A stretch of 64,000 bases of DNA from Mansonella perstans. Taxonomy: Eukaryota > Nematoda > Chromadorea > Rhabditida > Onchocercidae. The notes under the pieces were generated by a model. That model was not told the DNA's origin. It did not search any database and was given only the letters and a program-made list of their open reading frames with translations. Every line of letters starts with the position of its first letter. Positions within the stretch are counted from its first letter, which is position 1. This document shows positions 1-13,100 of the stretch, one piece after another. The stretch covers positions 124,001 to 188,000 of the forward strand of contig JBAMDO010000086.1 in the NCBI GenBank assembly GCA_037074765.1, in the 5' to 3' direction. Position numbers and translations under genes: made by a program.

Positions 1-1559
1 TGCGATTGAAGGATATTTTAATTGAAATCTATTTTATTATTGGTACGTAGGATTCGTGTTGCTTAGATTAAATTATGTGATGAAGTATCAAGATCTTTGA
101 TATATAGCTTACATGATGTGACCACAAAAAACTTGAAGTTGTAATTTGCCAGCGTAGGCAATATTTTCGAAAACCGTGCAAATTCATGTTTACCGAGCTA
201 GAACGTTAAAATTTTATTTTAGAGGTGGGACAGATGATCATAGCAAAATTAAAAGGCAGTCTCTTTAAGTTGTTTTTGGAGAGTCAGTTTTGTTTTCCGT
301 TTCGATTATTGGTGTTAAATTGTTCCAGAACTGCTTAGGTTACTGGTTTGCTTTGGGGAATTTTTGATAAAAATTTTAACTGTCTAAATTTTTAAAAATA
401 TACTGATTACTTAAAAGCCATTTCCACCTGTATATCCCTTCATTTATGAGTATTGGAATAGAATTTAATTTCCAAATAGAGTTGATAACAGCGTCACATG
501 AGAGAACGTTGTGGGTGTTCACAGCGAGTAGTTATGTTAAGGATTCGCTTTCAGGAGAATGACTTCGCGGATTTTTAATGGGATTCCTCAGAACTGATTT
601 CCATCCAACTCATTGAATGACATGAGCAAGAATAATGACAATCCCTGCAGCGTTTTTTTTAAAACATTACTGGCTAGGTGGCAATTAGTCGAATCTTCTT
701 TGAAAAAAAAATATTGGTTTATCGAGCAGCTAGTTGAAATATGATAGTGGTCATAATTCAGTGGGATAAAACGAATTTTATTTTAGCAGTTCGAAATTAA
801 CCTGTGAATTTTTTTGGATTAGTAACTCCTACTGAAATTTTTGGTAGTATCTGTAAACTTCGCTGATTCGGAAAATCACAATTAAGGACAGATATTTTAA
901 GCACAGCAACTGAATTTCCAGAGATGGCGTCAAATGGAATCAGATGCACAGTTCGGTTTTCATTTCGGCAACTGTTGTCTGTTACATCAACTGACCACTG
1001 CAATAATATAGCAGTAATTTTTTTGGCTGTCTTTCAAATGAAGTTCTCGAATCTGCTGGATCTTCCGGATTCCATGACCATCTGAGAGCAATGTATAAAA
1101 ATAGAAGAGGCATATTAGCCTTTTTACCATCTCCGCATCTTTTTTTCTGTTTTCACAGTGGAGTAAACATATTTAAGTTTGGGATTCTTTTCTTTTCCTT
1201 AATTAAATGTAATTAAACGATTCAATACTTCAATTGCTACCAATTTGCAGAGTTGTGAAGGGTTGAATGGTGTTTTAATCTGAAATTAACTAGCAGTTTA
1301 TCGGCAATATTGAGCGGGACAAGGCAGTTCTGTTCCCGGAAAAGTTACCTAACTACTTCATGCATTTGGAAATTTGGGTAATACATCAAATATTGGAAAT
1401 CAAGGTGAAATTTGAAAATAACGTCTGTGCGAGACAGTTTTGAACATGAGTCCTTTATTGAAAGTGTTATTTCCGATACCGTTCTTTTCTACTTTTATAG
1501 CAAGCGTTAACTTAGTCGTTTTGCCTGGACAACAGTTCTTAAAATATACAAGAGTTAAA
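1..1559. other. Left-edge stretch without a supported gene
   Basis: AT-rich sequence in which I can support no gene. A 68-codon minus-strand open frame (797-1003) contains a plausible-looking segment, but I see no convincing splice sites or family match, so it is not called. The nearest real signal is the acidic minus-strand exon pair that starts at 1573. Confidence 0.5.
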
Positions 1560-1572
1560 GCAATATTATAGA

Positions 1573-3390
1573 TTATTCCTCTTCTTCCTCTACTTCATTT
1601 TCTTCCTTCTCGTCATCTTTATCTTCCCTCTTGTCATTTTCATCTTTCTTCTTTTCATTTTCTTCCTCCTCTCCTTTATCTATCTTCATCTATAATAAAA
1701 ATGTTCTGTTCCATCCATACTGAATCTTGTTTGTCGAAGTTTAAGAAAATGAATCGTTTAAGAGTAACCTCCTCTTCTTCTACATTGTTTCCCTTCTCTT
1801 CCACTTCCTCATTATCCTTCGTTTCTTCCGTCTGAAAACTTATACTTAATATTAGGCATCCAAATCTTCCTAGAAGTCATTAAACAACTGTAACATGTTG
1901 TACAATATATTTCTTCATTACTTCTAAAGGGTCTGAGAGTTGTGAATATCATTGTGCTGTTACTTATTGATGACGTTCACCCGTTATGACTCTCATTTAT
2001 TATCTGAAGTTCCTTAAACTTTTCCTGCACTGCTAGCGAAAACTGACTATTTCCTAAATGCCCAATGTTGGAGCCATTACAATATAGTCCGAGAAGATTT
2101 TGAAGTTCCGTAGTGAACTCAGAGTTACTGTCATCTATATTTTAGTGATTAATGTAATCCTTCCAGCATATATTCTCCTTATTATGATACCCATTGTTGC
2201 TTTGAGCTGCAAAAACTTCTCGTATCTATAGAAAATCAAGAGCGTATCTTACCATAATTCTCCTATTCTAAGTTTTCCTACTGCTGTAAACAGAACAGTA
2301 CCAATTGGAACATCTTGTGCTAAGCAGTTATTGTTTACATTGTTGATCTTATTAACAATTATCTGGGAAGAAATTTTAAAATCGAAATGCCGTTCTAACT
2401 TCTCTCCTTTTTTCGAAGTTATCTTTGCAATCTCTAGATGAATTATCAGCAAATGAAGCAAGTGATCGAGTTACCTCAGATTCACGCACCGTCTGCTCAT
2501 ATTCTTCAGTCCTGATGTAAAAATGATATACAATAAGTTTTCTCGGATAAACCGGAGGAAAAATAGTTTTACCCAATTTCAGAACAGATTAAAAGTCAGT
2601 CTTGATTTAGAAAAGTATTTTGGAAATTTGACGTCATAAGCGTATACAAAAGCTTTGCTATTTATTGATTTTAATGGAAAATTACTAACCATTCTTTTTT
2701 TCATCCTTTCTTTAACAGTACGTTTCTTCGTGTCCCAAAGCCTGTCACACCTTTCTGAGATGTAAATTTGTTCCAACCTGAAGTAGTATGATGCCGTCCT
2801 ATTTAATTTTTACGCTTCATCGATTTCTTTACCACCCCAAAACATTGAACTCAAGAGTCTTGTACCAGTCATTGAAAAAATTGGAACTATTTTTATGGAC
2901 AACAGAATTGCACATAAACTTTGTTTTGTCCACATAATAATCTTTATAGCAAAATTTAAAATCAACAATCAAAAATGGTTCTCCAACACAAACTTCTGTA
3001 CTTCCTTTATGGATGTTTGCACCTCCAGCTGTGTTCTTGTTTTGGCTGTATAATCAAAAATGTGGATATAGAGGTAGCTTTGAAATACTTAAGCCATATC
3101 TAATCTAGTCTAAGATCTTTTAACTAAAGCAATAAAAAATACCTTCAAATTTGGTAGTACATAACGAATTTTGAAAACCACCAATACCTGATTGATTGGC
3201 GAATTTGTTTTGTTCCGAATATGTGTGTAAAAAATAATTACATAATATGTATTCCAATAATTTCGTACAGACTCTATTTTAGGCTTAACACCGATTGGTG
3301 TATCAAGAAGCCAAGTGCTGAAAACAAAGTATAAAAAAGACTTAATAAACAAAGTGAAAAATTTATACCTAAGCACTCTAATGATTACGG
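1573..3390 (-). CDS. Candidate multi-exon gene with PIG-Q/GPI1-like fragments and an acidic C-terminus
   Basis: Minus-strand exon fragments run in order. One (about 3240-3311) reads TWLLDTPIGVKP after a TTTTCAG acceptor. The next (near 3070-3115) begins IWLKYF after a TTAG acceptor. Another (about 2690-2776) includes LWDTKKRTVKERMKKRM. One (2253-2362) contains DVPIGTVLFTAV. The last two are strongly acidic: 1769-1831, then 1573-1689, which ends in a run of Glu and TAA. The order resembles blocks of GPI1/PIG-Q, a subunit of the GlcNAc-transferase that starts GPI-anchor synthesis in the ER: a WL..P.G.K block, a W..Y block, a basic KK block and a GT.LFT block. That match is from memory and is weak. 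The exon at 2253-2362 ends two bases into a codon, whereas the first acidic exon needs phase 0, so at least one exon is missing from this reading. The acidic tail is not typical of PIG-Q and could belong to another gene. The start was not found. Confidence 0.3.
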
Positions 3391-3669
3391 GATTGCGTTA
3401 ATAATTACATAATAATTTACTGAGTCTTTTTTGACGTAATGCGTACTCTTATGACAGTATCAGCAACTGAGTTGTAGATGATGTGTTCTTACAGAACTAA
3501 CGTAAAACCAGGTCCTTCGATTTCTATAGTAGCATGTCGGACTGCCCTAATTCGGGGGTCCATTCATATCCTTTTGAGAAGCAAATATTTGATATCATAC
3601 TGATAACACAATACACCATGTGTACATCGATCTCATGGTAAATGTCCTCTAATAATTGGCCCCTAATTA

Positions 3670-3697
3670 CGTTTAGTGGGTGAGAACCCACTAAACG
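3670..3697. repeat. Perfect 12-bp hairpin with GAGA loop
   Basis: CGTTTAGTGGGT (3670-3681) pairs perfectly with ACCCACTAAACG (3686-3697) across the loop GAGA. It lies in the spacer between the two inverted arms (about 3.39 and 3.79 kb). A role in cruciform formation or in the duplication is inference only. Confidence 0.7.
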
Positions 3698-3789
3698 CCA
3701 AAAATTAACAATCTCACTTAAAAACCTGCGCTAATTTGTTCGTGCGATCAAAATATCATAAAATAACCTCTCCGGATTGTGTCGCCATT

Positions 3790-4080
3790 CCATAATCACC
3801 GGATTGCTTGGGAAGTTTTTCACTTTGTTTATTTGTTTACTCGCTGTCTCTCAGTATTTTTATACTCTATTTTCAACACTTGGCTTCTTGATACACTAAT
3901 CAGTGTTAAGCCTGAAAGGAGTCAGTACGAAATTATTGGAATACATTTGGCATATGGTTTAACTGCGCTTAAGATATTTCAGTTGTCCATTATGACCACA
4001 AATTTTAATTTGATTGTTCGAGCAGAAACTTACAATAACAAAATTTTAAACCATAGCCATTTGTGTTGCATATTGGTTGC
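3790..4080 (+). pseudogene. Inverted, decayed copy of part of the upstream minus-strand gene
   Basis: The plus strand here resembles the reverse complement of about 3000-3390. Both carry the intron segment TTTTTCACTTTGTTTATT, then ACTTGGCTTCTTGATACAC, then a stretch encoding VRNYWNT, then an ATATGG..CTTAAG..ATTTC block. In this copy the acceptor before ACTTGG has changed from TTTTCAG to TTTTCAAC, and the downstream frame has a stop, so it probably does not make the same protein. The second intron of the minus copy has no counterpart: NYWNT is followed almost directly by the IW block. Confidence 0.4.
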
Positions 4081-4102
4081 TTTCGTAGTTTGTTCTCAAT
4101 AA

Positions 4103-7100
4103 TTCTTCACTTTTTTGGTCAGAATTTATGAAACTGAAATACTCAGGTACTTTTCCATCATTTTAATGTCTTCGGAAATTGCCAGGGTAATCACTCTATC
4201 ATGGCACTTATCTCATAACTTTTGGACCGATGAATTCTTTTCTGATATCATTTCATCTTTCAGGTAGCTTTTCTACTCAGAAAAATTTATGATGACATAA
4301 CTATTGATTTACTTAGAACATAAAGTTTATGAAAATCAAGAACTTTCCAAGTCTTTTTAGAAAAAAAAATTAAAGCCCGAAATGTTTATCCGTCCTTAGT
4401 TATATTCCACCATAGCATGCCGGGTGCAGTCATTCCTTCTTGCGATTCATATTTATTTGTGGCATCTCGTACTGATAGGAAAATTCACCAGCTCGCAGTT
4501 GCTCCAGATTCCATTTTCGCTTCGTCGACTGCTGCTCATTTTCCGCGTTATCCTAGAAGAAAACACACTCAGAGTTTTGACCAGTCAAAAATTGTTATTT
4601 GAAGAAATTTGGTTCTATTTCAAGTGGCAATTTCCAACTTATTTTTGTTATATAATGCTTCATTTATGACTTATACCAAGTTTTCTGTCGATTTTTTACT
4701 GCCACTATCAACATCTTGAATTCTGACTATGAAGTTTTACATCGAACTACTTTTAGAATTTGACTTAATAGTCCGATATTCGACACTTTTAGTCCTCAAA
4801 AATTCGAATGATCTGAAAAAATCGGATATTGCTTTCGTTGGAAATTTTTTATGAAAGCAGATAAATACAAATTAATGGTCCACATTCATTTTTAATTCAT
4901 GAAAAGCACAAATTTTTGAGATTTTTCGAACTCTTCACCTTGACCAAATAGTTTGTAGTATCCTAAGAACAGTAGTTTGGAAAACACGCAGCTTGAATTT
5001 TCTTTATATTACATCTTTACTTTTTGTTGATCAGTTGAATATGGATGTACAACAGCAATGATAGGTTTTTTATTCCAATTTAGAAAACTTTTAATGGCTC
5101 TTTAAATGATAATTAATTATTTGATAATGAATTATAAAACATTCCTTGCAAACTTCTTAGCAATCTACAGGACTTTAACATACCTAAAAGAATACCTATA
5201 AAGAATACTTAGAGGAGTTCAATGCTAAAAAGCCTTCTAAAATCACCTGAGTTCATTTCTTCAGCAGTTCAAAGATCACATTTTAGAATGAGGCAATGGA
5301 TTAACAGAAATCAGAACACTATGTCAAGTGGGCGCGGCAAGAAAAAAATTTATCTGAGATGGTCAAATTGCAGTGACCTGGTTATATCACCGCATAAATA
5401 AAATAAATAATTTCGTAAGATTCTTAACAGTTTAAAATCATTGTGCTTTGGCAACCATCTATTCGTTTTCCCAATTAACATTTACTTTTTAGCTCACCGA
5501 CAATTATTATCTTTTCATTTACTTTTTCATATCGTTATGTAATTGCCTAATTTTGCCTCACTATTTTGCTACCGTATGTCAGTTTGTTTTTGAATATTAC
5601 TTCTAAGCTTGGTGGACTATAGTTGGAATTCAAAGAATTAGTACGGCCCGTATCACAAACATATCTTTTGGCTAGTCATCAAATATCACAGCTAAAGCTT
5701 TCTTGAAGGATATCTTGTATCAAAGTTACAAAAATAGATCTGATTTGTTTCTATAATATCTTAGAAATGAAAGTGAACGGGTTGAGAGAAAAACATAATT
5801 ATTGAAATTGTTAATTAGGTTTCTTTTTGTCTCTTAAATTCCTTTCAAAGGAAATCTTTTTGAATCCCTTTCAAAGTGACAAGCCTGAATACAAGGAATT
5901 TTAAAGATTTCATTTGTTATTTAGAGAGAATACTGAAAGATATCAAATTATTAACAACAGACAATCGTTGCCAGGATCACCAAATAAATCGTAACATCAT
6001 TTCATGCTCTAAAAGCGTCAAAAACAAGTCAATATTTTTTATTAAAAGTAATGCAAAATAAAAATTGAATTTTTTTTTGGTTTATAATAATAGAAAGACA
6101 ATTAAAGGACTTCTCAGAAAACTCTCACGACTACAGCAAATGTTGAACAAAACAAAGGGAACAAGTAGAATTTTTATCAAATACAATTAGTGCCATCAGT
6201 CAAGTCCTTTTCGATACTTTTAAAACGAAATGTTTGCAAATTTCTAGATTTAGTAAACACAGGAAAACCGGGTACGGACTAGAGGTACAAATAAATGAAC
6301 ACATTACCACTACTTTCTAATTCACAAAAGCACTACAATCAATGACATAGCTATCGAAGTCATGCTCAAATTCTCTGACTTGCAACAAATTTTAAATTCA
6401 ATTCAAATCAAAAACTACACATCCTATAATTCTTCCTGTCAAAAATATAGCCATGCACATTTGAAAATTCTATAAAAATCATTTAGAAATAGATAAAATA
6501 TTTTCCAGAAATTTTGCGTAATTATCTATAAATCAAAACAATGATAGTATTATCAGTTGAAAATTCAGCAGTTCAAGAAAAAGAACCACTTATATTCCTC
6601 ATCTCTCTCTCACTGTAAGTTGAGAAAATCTCAGCTGTTGTTTAGCCAGTATATTAGTGAATTTATAGCTTTTAAAGAAATGGATTAAAAAAATTTCCTT
6701 AGACGAAAATCTGGCTTAACATTAATTTCGAGGAAACTGCTACACTCAAATTACAACTCCTTATTTTACTTTGCAGATAAATGATACGAAAGATGGAGAG
6801 CGACAGTTTTTCTAATTTGATAAATGACGAGTTTGTCGTTACTGAAAGACTTTTGGACACTGATAAGTAAGCTAATAAAAATGATAATATGAACAAATTG
6901 TGAGGCAGTATTATTGCACTTAATACAAATGAGTGAATCAAATTTTGAAAGAGATAACGAGCGAGTCTTTAAGACTATACGAGCAACTGATTAATTAATA
7001 AGGAGAAAAGCCTGTGCTATCGAATTAGGATGCAACAAATAATAATTGAGTTAACGACTATAAATGTGATCAGAACCACGAAAAACATTGTGACCTTTAC

Positions 7101-7194
7101 GACTCACGAAATTCTTTTAATTGTGAAAGATTATTTCCTCTAATGGTACACGATTTCTTTTCCGGTTTTTTTTGATGTGTTGAAAAACAGATAT
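4103..7194. other. AT-rich intergenic stretch
   Basis: This lies between the inverted copy and the 3' end of the nuclear receptor gene. I see no conserved protein segment, tRNA or large repeat. Open frames at 4417-4669 and 5876-6061 are short, A/T-driven and unsupported. One exon-like piece at about 6778-6863 is described in the findings. Confidence 0.5.
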
Positions 7195-10100
7195 CTAACA
7201 GCTGCTTGTCGCATTCAATTCTTCCTCATCGTCAGCAACAGTGGCAGAAGGACGATACGATAAAGGTGATAATATTGTTTGGACTTCTGCGCCACAATCA
7301 CCGGCACTGATTCGCTGTGGATTTTTGCAAATCAAAAAAGGAACGTAGAACATTTTGCTATGCAACAGTACGGATGATGCAGAATGCAGCATTGGTAACC
7401 TATAATGACCATTAAGATATATATCATCAGTTAATGTCACGATCGTGGCAGTATCACTCAAATTTTGATAGCCATCAGGAAGATATTTAGATGATGCTAT
7501 CAAAGATCAGGAAAATATTTTAAATATGAACGGAGAAACAAACAGGCAAATTACATTTTAAAAATTAATTAAATCTGCACTTCTTGAAGTTTTTTTTAAG
7601 AACATTGTAAATGTAACCACTGCATAGTTATCTGATACGTAGTGAAGTGATCATAAGATAACTGACCATATTACTTTTGGAGTGTTATAAAATAGCAGTA
7701 TAATAAAAATGGACCATGTCAAAATGTCAGTTAGCCGTGCACCATTTTCATGCTGACTGAGGTGTATCTGCAGTGCCTTCACGAACTGATCTTGTATTAT
7801 AGATACTTTTCGAACATAAACACTTCGTACCATCGATTCTTTCACATCAATAGCCGTTTCATCTAAAAACCAAAGCAGGATTGAAATCATGCGAGATGAA
7901 ACTCAAAATATATTCATTTATTCTTTTATTTTCTTTTCTTGATGTCAATATTTCACAAACTCACAAGAAGGATAAACAACAGGTACTCCTCCCTTATCTA
8001 TATAATGATTCTTAGAAGTAAGAAAATAACTAATGGCATATATGCATCATAATAACAGAGAGAAAACTGACCTAGAACAACGGTTCCAAGCTTACTTTGA
8101 TCAGGGATCACTTTAGCTTTTTTATCTTAGCATGGATTAAAATCTGTTTAATAAAAATAATCCTTAATTAAAACTCTTAGCTTGATCATAAGTTATGCTT
8201 TTGAAAAAGAAAATAACCGCTTCCTGCTTTCTACTCACTGCACTCTGCCTTCAAGATTCACATTCAGTTCCCGCGGATCATCATTTACCCTAGCGGATGT
8301 TAAAGGAAATAAGTTCTCTTCTCAAATCGTGAGCAGACAGAATCGACTTGGCCCGAAATAACTTAGTTAAAAGTATCACTAAAAAGATAACAATCCGCTT
8401 CCGAACCCTTCGTACAAAGTCGTTTTATCACTATCATCGTTAGAGTACATTTTCGCAGATATCGTATGATGCATATGTTTCAAAAGCCAGATTTTTTTTT
8501 TTGGAAAACATTCGCATCATTACCACAATAGCAAACTGGGTTATTATCATCTTTCCAGTTCCTCAAGTTAAAGATAGAAAAGTCTTTTCAGAAATCTGAA
8601 TAACAAAACTGAGAATTAATAAAATGAATTGGTCATGATTTATTCGCTTGGAAGTGCCTTCCAAACTTTGAAAAGCTACGAAACATTAGAAACAAAACCA
8701 GAACTATGAGGTGTGTAGTGCAGTAGAGTGATAGCTTTCAGGCAAACGTATGCTTCCAAAGTAATTTTCAAACGACTGAATGAATGCAGTAAAGCAGTGA
8801 ATTTTTCGACCAGAGGTGAGGCCTCCCTGAAACATAACGGAAGATGATGTTGATTACCAAAAAATGATACAGCAAAGACGGCAAGCACTTTCAATATTGA
8901 CATTTATCTCTGCTATTAAATTCCGCAGTGTAAACTTCTGTTCCACTTTTGTCTCCGGTGATGAGCAAACACTTTAATAACGTATCATTCTTGTCAGCCC
9001 GATTTAGATACTGACCGGAGTATTATATTTTTGATTTCGCAAAACAAACGAACTTATTGACATGCTCCAATGGTATGTGCTTGCCCATGACCGCACACAA
9101 TCGTTTCTGCAACAGCTGTAGATTGACGGACGAATCAACGAAAGATACTTCTTCGCTATCATCAGTAGTTGTCGAACTAACCGGTAAACTATCTTGATTG
9201 GAAGTACTTGTTGAGGCAGCATAAAAGCAGGCTGACAACAATACCTGCAATCTGAGATCTAAGTTGAGGAGATGGTTTAAGCAAAAAAAGCAAAGTAATC
9301 ATTTTTTTTTTAGTAAGTGAGATTAATTTCAGACCAGTTCAGCCCATCGTTGCGTCAGCAAATGAGTGTGTACTTCAACGGGTAAGTCGTGATAGAAAGG
9401 TAGCATCTTGGTCCATTCAACCAACTGTTCAACAATTTCATCACCGATTCTTGATAACCTTTGACATGCAGGAATCGCCGAGTCACTAATACGTGATCCC
9501 AATTGCTGCGCTATCCGCAAACCTTTTAGATTGATTAGTTTTTCGACATGATCTATTTCAATCAGTTCCTGGAAAAAAAATCTTTTTTTAGATGGCTAGA
9601 GAAAGGAATTGACGGGATCTGCAAAATTACCGTCGCCAACTTGAAATATGTATTGATGCATCTTAAATTCAAACTTCTAGAAAGAGTGAAATCAAGGGCA
9701 ACGAAAAATATCCAGTGATACTAATGCAAAGTTGAATTATGTTTTTTTTTTTTTTTAATTTACAAGTTAGCAAATGGATCCAAACAGCAGCAGAATATAC
9801 TTATATGGCTGTTAAATATTGCGGTAGAATGACTGAATGTATTACTTGCTTGAGATAAAGTGAGATGGCAATCAGAAGAATTTTAATTTCATTTGCTGTT
9901 ATCTTTAAATAAACAAAAATATGTGATATGATTTTAGGAATAGCGAATGGACTGTTAAAGCGAAATTCTCATATTTGAACATTGACGAAAAGATTATATC
10001 ACTTTGAATGACAGATTTATCCAGCTGTTAGAGAAATAACAGTGATAGATGTGAAGGCGGTAATTAACCTTATTATATTATTGTGACTTTCAAATCTCAT

Positions 10101-13100
10101 TATGTCCTATATCACTCTATTTCTTTCTTATAAAATTTTAAATATTACTCTATGTGCTTTTCCATACTCTCCCACCTTTACTGACAAAAAAGAAAACCAA
10201 GAATTTCACACATAATTAAAATTAAAGTAAAATGGATAGCAGATATTGGGCAGAAGCAATAGAATCTGAATTAAAACGGATAGTAGATATTGGGAAGAAG
10301 CAATAGCATCTGAATTCTCGAGAAATTTATTCAGTATCGGGTAAATGATCTGAAAATCATTCACCAACTATTAGAAATCAAGAAAGAGATCGCATGGCTT
10401 TGTTGACTTTGTTACAACAGCAGATCTTAATTATAAATGAGCAACCTTTGCAAATAGCAGTATTTAGATCCTCAAGGACGTCCAAAAAATTTCACATATC
10501 GTATCACGTCAAAATTTATTTGCTTAGTTGACAAAGAGTCTTTAAAAAGAATTAGCATTTTAATCGAAATAAATATTTATGAGATTCAGAGGTCGTCAAA
10601 GAGCTTTTCAAATCGCCACAATCGCGATGATCATAAAACTATTATCTTAAATTATCCTAGAGAGACTTACTGGGTTAACTCAACCATAAAGATTTCACTA
10701 CATAATAACTTCTAGCAAAAACTGTTTCTGATAAAAGTTTTTGTAAAAATAAAATTGGAAAGCAAAAATTGCTCCGAAAAATCTAAAGAATTATTGCCAA
10801 TTATATAACTATTCATTGAATAAAATCCAGATAAATATTATATGTCAGAATTAGACATGAAATCAATATCATTTTGACAATTATAAGATGGGATATCGAG
10901 TGATCATCTAACCATCATAAAAATTTTCTTTGAAAAGTTTCGACGACATAAAACAATTTGTTGACGAAAGATATGAGTCAAAGGTTAAACCGTAGTAAAT
11001 TCATAGATCTCTGAATTACACTAGATTGACATATTAAGGATTGATTTAATTAAATGATTCTCGAATTAAATCTTGCAAGACACATTGTAAAGTAGGTATG
11101 GAAATCATTAGACTGTTTCTTAGCCATTGCATGAATTGAGTGATAATAACAATTCTTCAAATCAGATCTATTCCTTCTTATATTCCTGAAGGATTCAAGT
11201 GAGTTATCCTGCAGCCTGAGCAAACAGCTCCGGTTATGCCTATAGACGAAAAAAAAACGGTGAAATCAAAAACTATCACTGTTCATAGTTAATCGTCGCC
11301 TGCATGATTAGTATTTCATCCCATTTGCTGATTGATCAGTCCCAAATAAAAATGTTGGAATTGGATAAAAAATTAAAAATTCAACTACTACCTGTATGAG
11401 ATTCTTGTTATGAGTAGGAAGAGATCTGTTGAAGGCAAATTGAACAGCTGTCCTTCTACTGCAGCTACTTGTTGGCGGTATTTCCTCACTTCTGGTAACG
11501 TCTACTTTGGTCGATAAATTAAGAGGTTCAGAACAAGGGTGTATGTTGGATCCTGACGTATCTAGTGATGGGCTTTGTAGCCCTGTACGACCCACTGTTC
11601 GTTGTTCTGGATGTGTACCTCTTGAAGTGGTGACTAGTGGAGTACCGCAACGCGGGGTATTTTCTCGTAAAATACTTTCACACAGAGCTTGTAAACGCCT
11701 TGTCTTCTTATATTTCAATTTGTAAAGATTGTAAATAGCGCTTCCGTTCCGACCACCTGGCATTCGATCTTCCCGTACCGCTTCAATTAAATCCGAATTA
11801 ATTTTTTTTTCTGAGTAATCCATTCAAGAATTGATGTCTTTGTCTTTTTTTTTTAAATTATTTGATACACAATATTGAAAATGTAATGTATATAAAAATC
11901 GGAAATCCTAACCTTCAAGGACCATACCCTGTTGTAAACATTTTTGAAATCTACAAAACTGACATCGATTCCTTTGTTCCTTGGTCATCGGGCAGTTTCC
12001 AGTGCCGCTAACACATGTATAGACACGTTTGTTCTGTACCGTTCTCTTGAAGAAACCCTTGCATCTGAAAGTTGAACTTGTTGTTAATGATTTATTTTTC
12101 ATTTTTTTTTTCATAGTATTAAAACCGAATTTTTGTCTGTGAAATTTTGTCCGATCACTCCTGAGAATGCAAGAATCGAAAAGAAGCTTCATAAGTGCAT
12201 AAATTTTCATGGAACCCTAAAAGCAAACATATTAGAAAACAAACGCTTATTAATCAAAAATAAACAGCTGAAATTTTTTTGAAGATTTCTGTGAATGCTA
12301 GTAACATACAATAATTTAGGGTTCCCAAGACTTACATTTAAGGTGAATGTAAGTGTCATGCACCGGTATGAAAACAAGCAGTGGTAAAGAGCAATTCAGT
12401 GAACGAGATGTCGTTATAATCGGTTTTATAGGGCATTTGGAGAGGGAAAAATTCCAATGAAATGGGTTAACACAAGTGAATTTTAGGTTATTATAGACAA
12501 CTTAAAGTGTCTTTTCTGAATGTTATTCTGAACAGGGTAGATTTAAGTGAATTCCTACATGAGGTATGATTACACAAGCAGTCACTTCAACCCTTTGAAA
12601 GTTTTTATTTTAAATACAAGGTATTCATATCATTTCACATATTCACTTCATTTCTAATTTCTGAAAATGCACAAGCAGAAGATTATCATTTCTGAAAAAT
12701 TAACTGGAGGAAACAGTTCATGTCTTTCTAACGATTGTTTTCTGAGATTTTGTAGTAGAATTTACTAACAAAATTGCGAAGAAAAATTGAATACATAATA
12801 ATGATTTGGAGAAAGACGTACCCCATGAAATAGTTGGAATAACGATAAATGAATATTGAGGTGAAACTTTTGTGATAGTGATAAAGCTACCAGAAATAAT
12901 TAAGAAAAAGAAATGAATTTCTCTTGGTCGTTAATCTTCAAAGTCTTATTTATTTTACTATGCTGTATCCACAGGTAATTTCAAAACGTTTCAACGTTAC
13001 ATGTAAGGTTTATTTTTTCAATAGTATACTGGATCAAAGTTAAGGATTGACTTGAAATTCCTGAATACTTTTGACTTATTCTCGCACCATATTAATTAAC

